A stretch of 64,000 nucleotides of DNA, taken from assembly GCF_000328685.1 (NCBI RefSeq), contig NC_019974.1, positions 3,215,001 to 3,279,000 of the forward strand, read 5' to 3'. Under the pieces are notes generated by a model. It did not search any database. It had not been told where the DNA came from and was given only the letters and a program-made list of their open reading frames with translations. Positions 26,636 to 35,813 of this stretch are shown piece by piece (the stretch's first letter is position 1; each line of letters opens with the position of its first letter). The position numbers were made by a program, and so were the translations under genes. This stretch comes from Natronococcus occultus SP4. Lineage in GTDB: Archaea; Halobacteriota; Halobacteria; Halobacteriales; Natrialbaceae.

Positions 26636-26962
26636 GATGTTCAGATCAGGGGCCTATCTTTCAATAGCCCCCTATTTTACCCCTCCGTTCGCCGAAACTG
26701 CCACGAACCGGAGTCGCCGGTAGTCGACGACCTACGACCCCTCGCGAAACAGTCCCCGACGGAGTCGACTCTCGAAGGACGTCGAGCAGTTCGGTGCCGC
26801 ACTCGTAGTCGAACGAGTGGTCGTCCGCGTCGGCGGTCGCGTCCCGGAGGTGTCATCGGCTATCGGTACGCTGGCTGGGAGCCGATGCGTTCGGGATCGA
26901 GTGAGGGCGGTTCCGTCCGACCTGTTCCGGAACCGACGGTCGCTCGGTTCGAGACGGCGTGG
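26636..26962. other. Intergenic region, nothing recognised
   Basis: A 327-bp stretch between the small membrane protein and the formate dehydrogenase operon's last gene. I see no supported gene, repeat or strong terminator; the first 60 bp contain CCCCTATTTTACCCC-like runs. Confidence 0.35.
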
Positions 26963-28090
26963 TCAGACGGGAAGCGGGATCGGCGCGAACTCGGCGGCGA
27001 GCAGGTAGGCGATCGCCAGTGCAACCTTGCCGACGATCACCAGCAGTCCGGCGACGGCATACGACGCCGTGGCTGCCGTCGGGGAGAGTCCAGCGCGTCG
27101 CTGGCCGACGACCGCGCCGACCGACAGCAGGATCGGCACGACCAGTCCGCCGATCACGGCGACGCCGACGAACAGCGTCGCGTGAGTGGTCAGCAGGTTC
27201 CCGACGGCTGGCTCGGCCGCAGGGACCTGCTCGGGCAACAAGAGAACCGTCGCGAGCACCGCCACCAGCGTCGCCGTGAGCAGTCCGGCGGCGCCGAGCG
27301 CGTAGTTCTGGACCGTTCTGCTGACCGACCGATCGGCGATCGCCGTCAGTCCGACCGTCACGGCCAGTCCCGCGCCCAGCCCGCTGAAGATCTGGACCGG
27401 GAGCAGGAACGTCTTGTCCCACAGCGCGACCCGTTCGGTCATCCCGGAGCCGTAGGCCATCGCGGAGTAGACCAACACGCCCGCGGCGAAGATCGCGAAG
27501 ACGCCGCCGAGGACGAGCCGGATCGGCTCCGAGGGGCGGGTGTAGTCGGCGAGCGCGTCCAGCCGATCGAGCAGCCCGACGCGACGGACGACGTTGCGGA
27601 CGCCGCCGGCCGTACCACCCGTCGCGGCCTCGGCGGTTCCGGGGTCGCCCCCGTCGGACGCGACGTCTCGGCCGCCGTCGGCCGCGACCGACTCGCCGCT
27701 TTCGGCGGTCGGACGGTGCGGGCGCTTCTCGCCGAACGTGACCCAGAGGAACATCAGGACGGCACCCAGGCCGAAGACGACGAGCAGGTACGGGCCGATC
27801 GCCATCCACGAGTCCAGGTTCGTCATGATCACCGGGAGCATCAGCGCGCGAAGCGGCGTCGCGAGGTGTGACAGCAGGACCGGCGGTCCGATCGCCAGCC
27901 CGATCAACCCGGCGAGATAGCCGTACTGGGCGATCTTGCCGTGTTCGCGCACGCCGCGTCGCCACGAGAGGACGTCCGCGAAGTACCCCATCAGGAACGC
28001 CCCGCTGGCGATCCCGATTAGCGCGATGTACGTGCCGATCCGCCAGTCCCACTGCGTGTACGGCAGTTCGAAGACGACTTCAGTCGCCAT
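26963..28090 (-). CDS. NrfD/PsrC-type membrane subunit of the formate dehydrogenase
   Basis: A 375-residue polytopic protein with about eight hydrophobic helices and an acidic Gly/Ala loop in the middle. The opening (WDWRIGTYIALIGIASGAFLMGYFADVL) is characteristic of NrfD-like quinone-reactive anchors in molybdoenzyme complexes. It is the last gene of the alpha-beta-gamma operon, three bases after the iron-sulfur subunit, and would hand electrons to menaquinone. It has no haem-binding cytochrome b pattern, so it differs from the classical FdnI/FdoI type. Confidence 0.85.
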   Translation of the reverse strand: MATEVVFELPYTQWDWRIGTYIALIGIASGAFLMGYFADVLSWRRGVREHGKIAQYGYLAGLIGLAIGPPVLLSHLATPLRALMLPVIMTNLDSWMAIGPYLLVVFGLGAVLMFLWVTFGEKRPHRPTAESGESVAADGGRDVASDGGDPGTAEAATGGTAGGVRNVVRRVGLLDRLDALADYTRPSEPIRLVLGGVFAIFAAGVLVYSAMAYGSGMTERVALWDKTFLLPVQIFSGLGAGLAVTVGLTAIADRSVSRTVQNYALGAAGLLTATLVAVLATVLLLPEQVPAAEPAVGNLLTTHATLFVGVAVIGGLVVPILLSVGAVVGQRRAGLSPTAATASYAVAGLLVIVGKVALAIAYLLAAEFAPIPLPV

Positions 28091-28093
28091 CGG

Positions 28094-28696
28094 TCAGTCA
28101 CCCCCCACGACGTCGTCCGCGTCGTCGCCGAACACGATCTCGGCGGCCTCGTCGGAAAACGGCGTCGAGACGTGCTCCTCGTCGAGCTTCTCCGAGAGCT
28201 GCTCGGGCGTACCGAACAGCAAGGCGTCGGTCGGACACTCCGAGGAGCAGGCGGGCTCGAGATCCGCCTCCTGACGCGGCTCGCAGGTTGTACACTTGTC
28301 CATCAGGCCGTTCCCGCGGGCGCCGAGCGGCGAGGCTTCCTCGGCCTCCGGCACTTCCGCGTCGGGGTACTGGGGCGCGCCGAACGGACAGGCAACGCCG
28401 CAGTAGTGACAGCCGATACACCGATCGCCGCTCACTCGGACGGTTCCGTTATCGCGGAAAAAAAGCGCCTCTGTCGGGCAGACCTCGACGCAAGGTGCTT
28501 CGGCGCAGTTGTAACACTGCATGGGCTTGTTGGTCTCGTCGTCGGTACCGTGTCCGATAGCGACGACCTGGATGCGGTTGGTTTCGGCCGGGAGATCCCA
28601 CGTTCGCTGGCAGGCGACCTCGCAGGCCCCGCAGTCGATACAGGACTCCCAGTTCGGAACGACTCGCGCCGGTCCGTCGCTCTCTTGTGTGCTCAT
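28094..28696 (-). CDS. Four-cluster ferredoxin subunit of the formate dehydrogenase
   Basis: A 200-residue DmsB/FdhB-type electron-transfer protein. Several Cys motifs for [4Fe-4S] clusters are visible: CIDCGACEVAC, CYNCAEAPCVEVCP, CIGCHYCGVACPFGAP, and CTTC later followed by CSSECPTDAL. It links the molybdopterin subunit to the NrfD-like anchor. No Tat signal is present, so it probably rides along with the alpha subunit, as is usual for this complex type. It is placed between the alpha and gamma genes. Confidence 0.9.
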   Translation of the reverse strand: MSTQESDGPARVVPNWESCIDCGACEVACQRTWDLPAETNRIQVVAIGHGTDDETNKPMQCYNCAEAPCVEVCPTEALFFRDNGTVRVSGDRCIGCHYCGVACPFGAPQYPDAEVPEAEEASPLGARGNGLMDKCTTCEPRQEADLEPACSSECPTDALLFGTPEQLSEKLDEEHVSTPFSDEAAEIVFGDDADDVVGGD

Positions 28697-28705
28697 TGGA
28701 TTTAC

Positions 28706-31696
28706 CTATCGCTTGTGACGGTTGATGCGCTGTTCCTGCCACCGGAGCTGCCGATCCGACAGCTCGGGGATCTCGTCGTCCTCGGCCACCCGGACGTTAC
28801 ACAGCGTCGCCTTCGTCTCCTGCATCTGGGTCTCGCGGTCGTAGGCCGGCGCCGTTCCGGCGTTGATCGTCTCGCCGATCACCAGCGGGCCCAGCCCCTC
28901 GGGGACGGTCTCCAGCATGTTCTCCCCCTCGAGGATCCCGCTCCAGTGGTACGGGGCGAACGCGTGGTCCGGTGCGACCCGCTCGGTGACGTTAGCCTGA
29001 ACGACCATCTCGGCGTGGGGCGTTCCGACGACGATCCAGTCGCCGTCCTCCACCCCGAGGTCGTCGCCGACGTCGGGATGGATCTCGAGGTACATCATCG
29101 GCGACCGCGAGGCGGTCCCCTGCGTGCTGCGCGTCTGTGCGGCCGCGCCCTGGTGTTCGACCTGGCGGCCCGAGGTGAGGACCATCGGCTCGACGTCGCC
29201 GGCGTCGGCGAGCTCCTCGACCGCGTCGATGTTGTCCTGCTGGACGCCCGCGTTGTCGAGTTCGACGCGCCAGTGGTCCTCGGTCCGTTCGTTACAGGGG
29301 TACTCCTCGACGAGATCGGGCCGGGGCGTCACCGCAGGCTCGCGGTGGACGGGGATCTCGTCCTCGAGGTTCCAGGCCTTCATCCGGGCCCGGCCGCGGC
29401 CCCACGGGGCGTCGGGCTGTGGGTTGTCGAACTCCTCGTAGCGCTCGAGGTCGACGTCGTACCCCTCGTCGGCCAGCGCCTCGGCGACGTCGGCGACCGA
29501 CGTCTCCTCGTCGAACGCGCCCTCGATCGGGAGCGTCGTCGCGGCGGGGTTTTCGGGGTCCGGAAGCACCGTCGAGAACATGGGGTACTGGGGAACGCCC
29601 TCGAGTTCGCCGTCCCACCAGTCGGGTTCGAACGGGTCCCGGAGCTGGTCGTCGGGCTCGACCTCGGGGTCGTCCGCCTCGACCGCCCCGTCCCACCAGT
29701 TCGCCCGAAAGTCCATCCCGCCCTCCTCGGGCGGCAGCGAGGCGTCGTAGAGGATCGGCGTCCCGGGGTGGTCTTCGTGCCAGGACGGCCACGGCAGCCC
29801 GTAGTAGTCGCCGTCGAGCTCGTCGTACAGCTCGTGGTCCTCGTCGAGATCCGCCTGCAGGTCCTCGACGCTGAACAGGTCGGCGTGCTCCTGGTGGCGT
29901 TTCAGCCGTTCGGGCGTCTGGCCGGTGTACCCGATCGAGCGCGTCCCCAGGTTGATCTCCCGGAGGACGTCCTCGACCTCGTCGTAGTCGAAGTGCTCGC
30001 CGAAGCCAAGGTGCTCGGCGAAATCACAGAGGAGCCGCCAGTCCCGCCGAGAGTTGTGTCGCGGCGAGATCGCCTGGTTTCGCCACTGGAGCTGCCGACC
30101 GGTGTTCGTGGCGGTTCCGGCCTCCTCCATGTTGGTCGCCGCCGGCAGCATGTAGACGTCGGTGTCGCTGTCGGCGAGCTCGGCGACCTGGTTCGGATAG
30201 ACGTCGACGTTGACGATGAACTCCAGCTCGTTGACCGCCTCCCGAACCCGCTTGTACTCGCTGAGCGAGCCGAGTCCGTGGCCCCAGAAGATCGCCGCCC
30301 GGAGCGGATCGGGCTGGTAGATCTCCCACTCGTCGTCGAGGACGCCCTCGAACCAGCGGGCGACGGTGAACCCGTTTTTCTCCATCAGCTCCGTCGAGTG
30401 GAACCGGTCGTGGAGCTCGTCGTAGCTGATCTCCCCGGAGGTGCTTTCGGTCTCGGTCCAGACGTTCGTCCAGTGCTCCCAGGCGTCCTGTTCGAGCCCG
30501 TAGTAGCCGGGGGTGTTGCCCGAGTCGACGCCGAGGTCGGTCGCGCCCTGGACGTTGTCGTGGCCCCGGTAGATGGGCGTGCCGCCGCCGGGCTGGGCGG
30601 CGTGACCGAGGGCCAGGTTCAACATCGCGTACGCCCGGACGTTGCCCGTCGCGTTGTTGTGCTGGGTGCCGCCCATCGCCCACTCGACGCAGCTCACCTC
30701 GGCCGCGGCCAGCCGCTCGGCCAGCTCCGCGAGGTCGTCCTCGGGCGTTCCGGTGATATCGGAGACCGTCTCGAGGTCGTACTCGGGGAGGACGTCGTCG
30801 CGGAACTCCTCCCAGGTCGGTACCATCACGCGGCTCTCGATGAACTCCTCGTCGTGGAGATCGTTCTCCACGATGTGGTAGATCAGCCCGTAGATGAACG
30901 CGACGTCTGTTCCCGAGCGGAACTGGTAGTAGTCGTCGGCCGCGGCTGCAGTCTTGGTGTACCGCGGTTCGGCGACGATGTGTTCACCCCCGCGGTGCTG
31001 TGCCTCCTGGAAGTGCTGCCAGGCGACGGGGTGGCTCTCGAGGGGGTTGTGGCCGATGATGAGGTTGACGCCGACGTTGCGCATGTCGTTGTTGTTGTTC
31101 GTCATGGCGCCGACGCCCCACGTGTTGGCGATCCCGGTAACCGTCGTCGAGTGACAGATCCGCGCCTGGTGGTCGATGTTGTTCGTCCCGTAGAACGCGG
31201 CCAGCTTCCGGATTAGGTAGGCGGACTCGTTGGTGTGTTTCGCCGATCCGACCCACATCGTCGCGTGAGGACCGGTCTCCTCGCGGATATCGTTGAGCCG
31301 GCCCGTGATCTCCCCCAGGATCTCGTCCCACTCCATCTGGGTCCACTCGCCGTCCTCGAGTTTCAGCGGCTCCTTGAGCCGCTTGTCGGAGTTGACCGAC
31401 TGGGCGAGCGAGGCTCCCTTCGAGCAGAGCCCACCCTGGTTGATCGGGTTGTCGTCCCACGTCTCCTGGCCGACGAGCGCGTCGCCGTCGACGGCCATCT
31501 GTACTCCACAGCCGACCGAGCAGTGCGTACAGACCGTCTTGACCAGCTCGTCGGCCGCGTCGGGATCGACGGTGTCGTCGTCCTGTGCTTCCCCCCGTTC
31601 GAGGAGCGTTCGCCCCCCGACCGCCGTCGCGAGGGCCCCCGCAGCACCGGCCTTGAGGAACCCCCGACGATCGAGATCGAGCGTCGATCGTGGCAT
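28706..31696 (-). CDS. Molybdopterin formate dehydrogenase, catalytic subunit
   Basis: A 996-residue molybdopterin oxidoreductase. A twin-arginine signal (RRGFLKAG, Arg10-Arg11) sends it outside. The N-terminal [4Fe-4S] cysteines are Cys56, Cys59, Cys63 and Cys91. The active-site segment HQARICHSTTV places Cys181-His182 where formate dehydrogenases have Sec/Cys followed by His, which favours formate over nitrate or DMSO as substrate. The start is set by a TATA box 25-34 bp upstream. Formate from PurU, or from formaldehyde released by Rieske demethylation, is a likely source. Confidence 0.88.
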   Translation of the reverse strand: MPRSTLDLDRRGFLKAGAAGALATAVGGRTLLERGEAQDDDTVDPDAADELVKTVCTHCSVGCGVQMAVDGDALVGQETWDDNPINQGGLCSKGASLAQSVNSDKRLKEPLKLEDGEWTQMEWDEILGEITGRLNDIREETGPHATMWVGSAKHTNESAYLIRKLAAFYGTNNIDHQARICHSTTVTGIANTWGVGAMTNNNNDMRNVGVNLIIGHNPLESHPVAWQHFQEAQHRGGEHIVAEPRYTKTAAAADDYYQFRSGTDVAFIYGLIYHIVENDLHDEEFIESRVMVPTWEEFRDDVLPEYDLETVSDITGTPEDDLAELAERLAAAEVSCVEWAMGGTQHNNATGNVRAYAMLNLALGHAAQPGGGTPIYRGHDNVQGATDLGVDSGNTPGYYGLEQDAWEHWTNVWTETESTSGEISYDELHDRFHSTELMEKNGFTVARWFEGVLDDEWEIYQPDPLRAAIFWGHGLGSLSEYKRVREAVNELEFIVNVDVYPNQVAELADSDTDVYMLPAATNMEEAGTATNTGRQLQWRNQAISPRHNSRRDWRLLCDFAEHLGFGEHFDYDEVEDVLREINLGTRSIGYTGQTPERLKRHQEHADLFSVEDLQADLDEDHELYDELDGDYYGLPWPSWHEDHPGTPILYDASLPPEEGGMDFRANWWDGAVEADDPEVEPDDQLRDPFEPDWWDGELEGVPQYPMFSTVLPDPENPAATTLPIEGAFDEETSVADVAEALADEGYDVDLERYEEFDNPQPDAPWGRGRARMKAWNLEDEIPVHREPAVTPRPDLVEEYPCNERTEDHWRVELDNAGVQQDNIDAVEELADAGDVEPMVLTSGRQVEHQGAAAQTRSTQGTASRSPMMYLEIHPDVGDDLGVEDGDWIVVGTPHAEMVVQANVTERVAPDHAFAPYHWSGILEGENMLETVPEGLGPLVIGETINAGTAPAYDRETQMQETKATLCNVRVAEDDEIPELSDRQLRWQEQRINRHKR

Positions 31697-31720
31697 ACGA
31701 TAACAAATAGGTTGAGGGGT

Positions 31721-31730
31721 AATAAATATA
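31721..31730 (-). promoter_or_regulatory. TATA box of the formate dehydrogenase operon
   Basis: Minus-strand TATATTTATT about 25-34 bp before the ATG at 31696, compatible with a leaderless operon mRNA. Confidence 0.6.
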
Positions 31731-31914
31731 GCCGGTACCCATACTTTCTTTGGTGTATAATTTTTGAATCGAGATCGCCTGCAGTAGAAACTCGCAGCGA
31801 TTCGCGGACCGTCGGTCGCTCGCTCGTGCGATTTCCACGACGGATCGAATACTGAAACGCCAGCTCACTGCGGATAGAAGACCTGAAGCTTTAATTCAAT
31901 GTAGGCGTACAACT

Positions 31915-32103
31915 ATGGTACTGAATAGCATACTCCCACATATGCGAGTCAAATGTACCCTCTGCAGGCGAACGATCCCGGACCGTTCGACACAACGGGT
32001 CTGTGAGTGTGGCTGGTGTATGGATCCCAACTGCAGCAAAAACCACGAGGAGTTCTGCCCGGTTGACGGCACCGATCGGTGGATCGGCGCCTTCGAACGG
32101 TAA
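31915..32103 (+). CDS. Small cysteine-rich zinc-binding protein
   Basis: 62 residues, or 53 if ATG 31942 is used. Paired Cys motifs (CTLC, CECGWC, then Cys and His in DPNCSKNHEEFCP) indicate one or two zinc sites of the treble-clef type. A TTTAATTC run about 25 bp before ATG 31915 may be its TATA box. It is transcribed away from the formate dehydrogenase operon. No role can be assigned. Confidence 0.6.
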   Translation: MVLNSILPHMRVKCTLCRRTIPDRSTQRVCECGWCMDPNCSKNHEEFCPVDGTDRWIGAFER

Positions 32104-32143
32104 CTCACCCAACAGCTTTTTCGCCGGCCGTCGTGCGTGCGGT

Positions 32144-34093
32144 ATGGTTCGGAGGGTGGTACTGACTGGCATTGTCTGTCTGGTACTGATAACGGGGCTC
32201 GTCGGTCCGGCCGTCACGGCGTCCGGCGTCGCCGAGGACGGACCCGAAGCGTCGCCGACCGTCGAAGCGACCGGGGGCGACGCGGTTGCCGGCGACGAAC
32301 TGGATCGGCTGCTCGAGGACGCGATGGACGACCACGACGTCGCGGGTGCCTCCGTCGCGGTCGTCGAAGAGGACGAACTCGTCCACGTCGAGGGGTACGG
32401 CGAGGCCGACGCCGCGGCCGGAACCGCGGTCGAGCCGAACGAGACGTCGTTCATGGTCGGCTCCGTCGCGAAGCTCACTGTCTGGACGGCGGTGATGCAG
32501 GGCGTCGAGGACGGCGCCCTCGAGCTCGACGAACCGATCGGCACCTACCTCGAGAACTACTCCGTCGAGGGGGAAGACGAGATCACGCTCGAACAGCTCG
32601 GGACCCACACGCCGGGGTACGAGGATCGGCTACAGGGGCTGTTCGTCGACGATCCGGCGGAGGCCGACGACTGGGAGCCGAAACTCGAGCGGGAGCTGCC
32701 CGCACAGGTCCGGCCGCCGGGCGAGACGGTCGCCTACTCCAACCACGGCACCGGGCTCGCGGCGCTGGTCGTCCAGGAGGCGGTCGGCGAGCCGTTCGAG
32801 GCGTACGTCGAGCGCGAGGTGTTCGAGCCGCTGGCGATGGACGAGGCGACGTTCGAACAACCCGTCCCCGACGAGCTGGCGCCGGTCTCGCAGGGCCACG
32901 TCCCGACCGACGACGGGTTCGAGACTGACGACCCCACGATTCTCGGTGTTCCACCCGCGGGCTCGATGAGCGCGACCGCGACCGACATGGGGAACTTCGC
33001 GGCCGCCGTGCTCGGTGACGGCGCGTTCGAGGACGACCGCGTCCTCGAGGCCGAATCGGTCGAGGCGATGCTCGACCAGCGGGCGACGAATCACCCCGCC
33101 GTCGACGGGGTCGGCTACGGCTACATGCTCGGCGAGCGCGGCGGCGAGCGACTGGCCTGGCACACCGGCGGCACCGAGTACTTCTACACGCTGTTCGCGC
33201 TGTTTCCCGACCGTGACGTCGCGCTGTACGTCAGCTTCAACACGGCCGGCAGCGGCGCCGCGCTGGCCGACGTCCTCGACGAGTTCATCGACCAGCGCTT
33301 CGGCGGCGAGGAGTCGACCCTCGAGCCCGACCCCGCCACTGCCGACCGCGCCGACGCCTACGAGGGGGAGTACCGGACCACCGCGTTCCAGACGACTCCC
33401 GAGAAGCTCGTCGGCCTCGGGGAGTCGATGTCGGTCTCCGTGACCGACGAGGGGTACCTCGAGCTCGGCTCGCCGCTCGGCGGCGACGCGACGCGCTGGG
33501 TCGAGGTCGAGCCGGGCGTCTTCGAGCCGGCCCCCGACGAGGACGCGGGGCTGATCTCGACGGTGGCCATCGAGGACGACACCCTCTACGTCGACGCCCC
33601 GACGCCGCCCTACGAGCGCGTCTCGTGGTATGAGACCGCGGCGGTCCAGATCGGGGTCGCCGTCCTCGCGCTCGCAGCGGTGCTGTCGACGCTCGTCGTC
33701 TGGCCGATCAGCGCCTACCGGAGCCGGGGGTGGGGACGGATGCGCGCCCACCTCACCCGCCCGCGGCTGGCGGTGGTCGGCGGCGCGGCGGCGGTGCTCG
33801 CGGCCGTCCTCGGCCTGTTCGCGAACGTGCTCGTGGATCCGAACCAGCTCGTCTACGGCTACTCGCCGTGGCTGCGGCTCGCGCTCGCGTTCCTGCTCGT
33901 CGTCCCGCTCGCGGCACTCGCTGTACTGGCGCTCGTCGGCCTCGAGTGGCGCCGCGTCCTCGGAGCCCGGGACCTCGGTGCGGGCTCGACGACGCCACTG
34001 GGCCTGGCGTACCTGACCGTCCTGGCGCTCGCGCTGGCCGTCCTCGGCTGGCAGCTGTGGTACTGGAACCTGCTGACGGCGGTCGGGTTTTGA
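32144..34093 (+). CDS. Exported serine hydrolase of the beta-lactamase/PBP family with C-terminal membrane domain
   Basis: A 649-residue protein. A signal-like hydrophobic N-terminus (VVLTGIVCLVLITGLVG) precedes a class C beta-lactamase/esterase domain with the nucleophile motif Ser107-Val-Ala-Lys110, the Tyr-Ser-Asn motif (VAYSNHG) and the His-Thr-Gly-Gly motif (WHTGGTEY). After a beta-rich middle region come about four or five membrane helices near the C-terminus. The catalytic part probably faces the cell exterior. Haloarchaea have no murein, so peptidase or esterase action on another substrate is expected. Confidence 0.87.
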   Translation: MVRRVVLTGIVCLVLITGLVGPAVTASGVAEDGPEASPTVEATGGDAVAGDELDRLLEDAMDDHDVAGASVAVVEEDELVHVEGYGEADAAAGTAVEPNETSFMVGSVAKLTVWTAVMQGVEDGALELDEPIGTYLENYSVEGEDEITLEQLGTHTPGYEDRLQGLFVDDPAEADDWEPKLERELPAQVRPPGETVAYSNHGTGLAALVVQEAVGEPFEAYVEREVFEPLAMDEATFEQPVPDELAPVSQGHVPTDDGFETDDPTILGVPPAGSMSATATDMGNFAAAVLGDGAFEDDRVLEAESVEAMLDQRATNHPAVDGVGYGYMLGERGGERLAWHTGGTEYFYTLFALFPDRDVALYVSFNTAGSGAALADVLDEFIDQRFGGEESTLEPDPATADRADAYEGEYRTTAFQTTPEKLVGLGESMSVSVTDEGYLELGSPLGGDATRWVEVEPGVFEPAPDEDAGLISTVAIEDDTLYVDAPTPPYERVSWYETAAVQIGVAVLALAAVLSTLVVWPISAYRSRGWGRMRAHLTRPRLAVVGGAAAVLAAVLGLFANVLVDPNQLVYGYSPWLRLALAFLLVVPLAALAVLALVGLEWRRVLGARDLGAGSTTPLGLAYLTVLALALAVLGWQLWYWNLLTAVGF

Positions 34094-34827
34094 CGCCGCC
34101 GCTCGCCGTTCCCTGGTCGACGCGTGTGCATAGAGTGGGGCCGTCGTTCCTCCGGAAGCTTCGCTCGCGGCCGGTGGTGCTACGACCGTTCGCTAGAACT
34201 ACATCGACTAATAATGTATATTAGAGATCTGTTATTATAGCGATTCTCCCACAGCAGCGAGGACGTCGGCCCGAACGAGAGTACCGACCGCGTATCGATC
34301 GCTTGAGGGGGTGATTCCGCTCGATTCGACCCGAGCGCTCCCGTGGGACCGAGTCGATCGGCCCGAGCGAACTTCAGCAGGAAACGGCGTTTTTGGCGCC
34401 ACTTCGACTCGAAAGTTGGATAAGCGCGGCTCTACTATCGACCGTCCGTGCTTCCGGACCAGTCAGGGCGAAATAATCATCAATAACCAAATTAGAACTG
34501 CAAACCATATACTATCTAACTATTACGGTCCACTACCGGTACCGATTCCTCGAAAAGTCGAGCTACTGATAGCTCGTGTTCTCCGTCGGTTCGCGTCGCC
34601 GAACTCGGTACAACTGCTATTACATCCGTATGTCTGTAACCAAATTCCCGAACGCTCCAGTTCGGCTCGATCCTTTTCCGTTTCGTTTCGTATGCCGAAA
34701 GCGGCGGTGGGAGCGGAGCGCGTCTCGGGTTCGATCCACCTGCTTCGGCGGACCAGATGCGAAACGGACGCGGTGTGGCTTTCGCAGCCGTGAAATAGTT
34801 AAGTATCCCGACGTTCTCTACTGGCCC
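34094..34827. other. Long intergenic region before the choline-oxidation regulator
   Basis: 734 bp. The segment 34460-34640 is markedly A+T-rich with several ATAT runs. Frames reading into the IclR gene from upstream have poor composition. It probably holds the IclR promoter and operators; no discrete palindrome stood out. Confidence 0.4.
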
Positions 34828-35628
34828 ATGTTACGAGACACCCCGGAGCACACCCTCGAAACGACCGAGCGTTCGATCGAACTCCTCGAGGCGATCGAAC
34901 GACTGGCGGGCGCGACGGTATCCGAGCTTGCACAGGAGTGCTCGCTCGCCCCGAGTACGGTGTACAAACACCTCGTCACGTTGCAGTCCAAGGGGTATCT
35001 CAACGAGCGGGGAAACACGTACTACGTCGGCTTTCGCTTTCTCAACCTCGGGGAACACGCCCGAAGCCGAATCAGCGGACTCAGGCTTATCGAGGACGCG
35101 GTCCAGGAGCTGACCGCCGAAACCGACGAAGAGGTCGATTTCACCGTCGAGGACCACGGGCGCGTGATGACGATTTTGGAGTCGTACCACAAGTGGGTCA
35201 AGTACGGTGACGACGGCGGCGCCGAACGGTATCGCGCACGGATCGGATCGTACTACCCCATGCACGCGACGGCGACCGGGAAGGCGATTCTGGCTTCCTA
35301 TCCCCGCGAGCGCGTCGACGCGATCGTCGACGCATGGGGGTTACCCGCTCGAACGGAGCGGACCATCACCGATCGAACCGAGCTGTTCGCCGAACTCGAC
35401 CGCGTCGCCGAGCGCGGGTACGCGATCGACGACCAGGAGTACGCCGACGGACTCCGGAGCGTCGGCACGGCTATCACCGGCCCCGACGGCGGCGTTGTCG
35501 GCGCGATTAGCGTTTCCGGTCCCAGCTACCGCCTTCACGGCGACGTCCTCCGGACGACGATCCCCGAGGCGGTACGGGGCGTGCGAGCCGACCTCCAGCG
35601 CGAACTGGTCGAGGCGAACACGGGGTAG
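34828..35628 (+). CDS. IclR-family transcriptional regulator
   Basis: A 266-residue regulator. The N-terminal winged helix (ATVSELAQECSLAPSTVYKHLVTLQSKGYL) is followed by the IclR effector-binding domain with the usual HATATGKAILA and GYAIDDQEYADGLRSVGTAI blocks. Starting at ATG 34828 gives the family N-terminus. The next genes, on the same strand, are a type III alcohol dehydrogenase, an aldehyde dehydrogenase and a BCCT carrier, so choline or betaine aldehyde is a plausible effector. In Bacillus the equivalent regulator is the unrelated GbsR. Confidence 0.92.
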   Translation: MLRDTPEHTLETTERSIELLEAIERLAGATVSELAQECSLAPSTVYKHLVTLQSKGYLNERGNTYYVGFRFLNLGEHARSRISGLRLIEDAVQELTAETDEEVDFTVEDHGRVMTILESYHKWVKYGDDGGAERYRARIGSYYPMHATATGKAILASYPRERVDAIVDAWGLPARTERTITDRTELFAELDRVAERGYAIDDQEYADGLRSVGTAITGPDGGVVGAISVSGPSYRLHGDVLRTTIPEAVRGVRADLQRELVEANTG

Positions 35629-35712
35629 CTCCGTCCTCGCACCGACCGGCTTTCGCGTATCGAAAGTGGTTCTCTCGCCGCTGCTCGCGCCCGAACCGGC
35701 CGTTCGACTAGT

Positions 35713-35719
35713 TTTATAT
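35713..35719 (+). promoter_or_regulatory. TATA box before the alcohol dehydrogenase operon
   Basis: TTATATG in a short A+T-rich patch. The predicted start near 35740 leaves a ~70-nt leader, and GAGGAGGA before ATG 35814 is a strong ribosome-binding site, unusual next to the leaderless genes here. Confidence 0.5.
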
Positions 35720-35813
35720 GCTCGTTCGAACTACACTCGTAGCGCATGGTATTGACAATCACGATTGTAGAGATAGCACCGGTACCATCGATCACAGGGC
35801 GAGGAGGAACCCG

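Noticed and set aside
28172..31216. A plus-strand open frame of over 1000 codons opposite the formate dehydrogenase genes
   Set aside because: It is the complement of three genuine, motif-bearing genes. Long antisense frames are a by-product of high G+C at third codon positions. The same holds for the long frames opposite 17729-20296 and 62076-64000.
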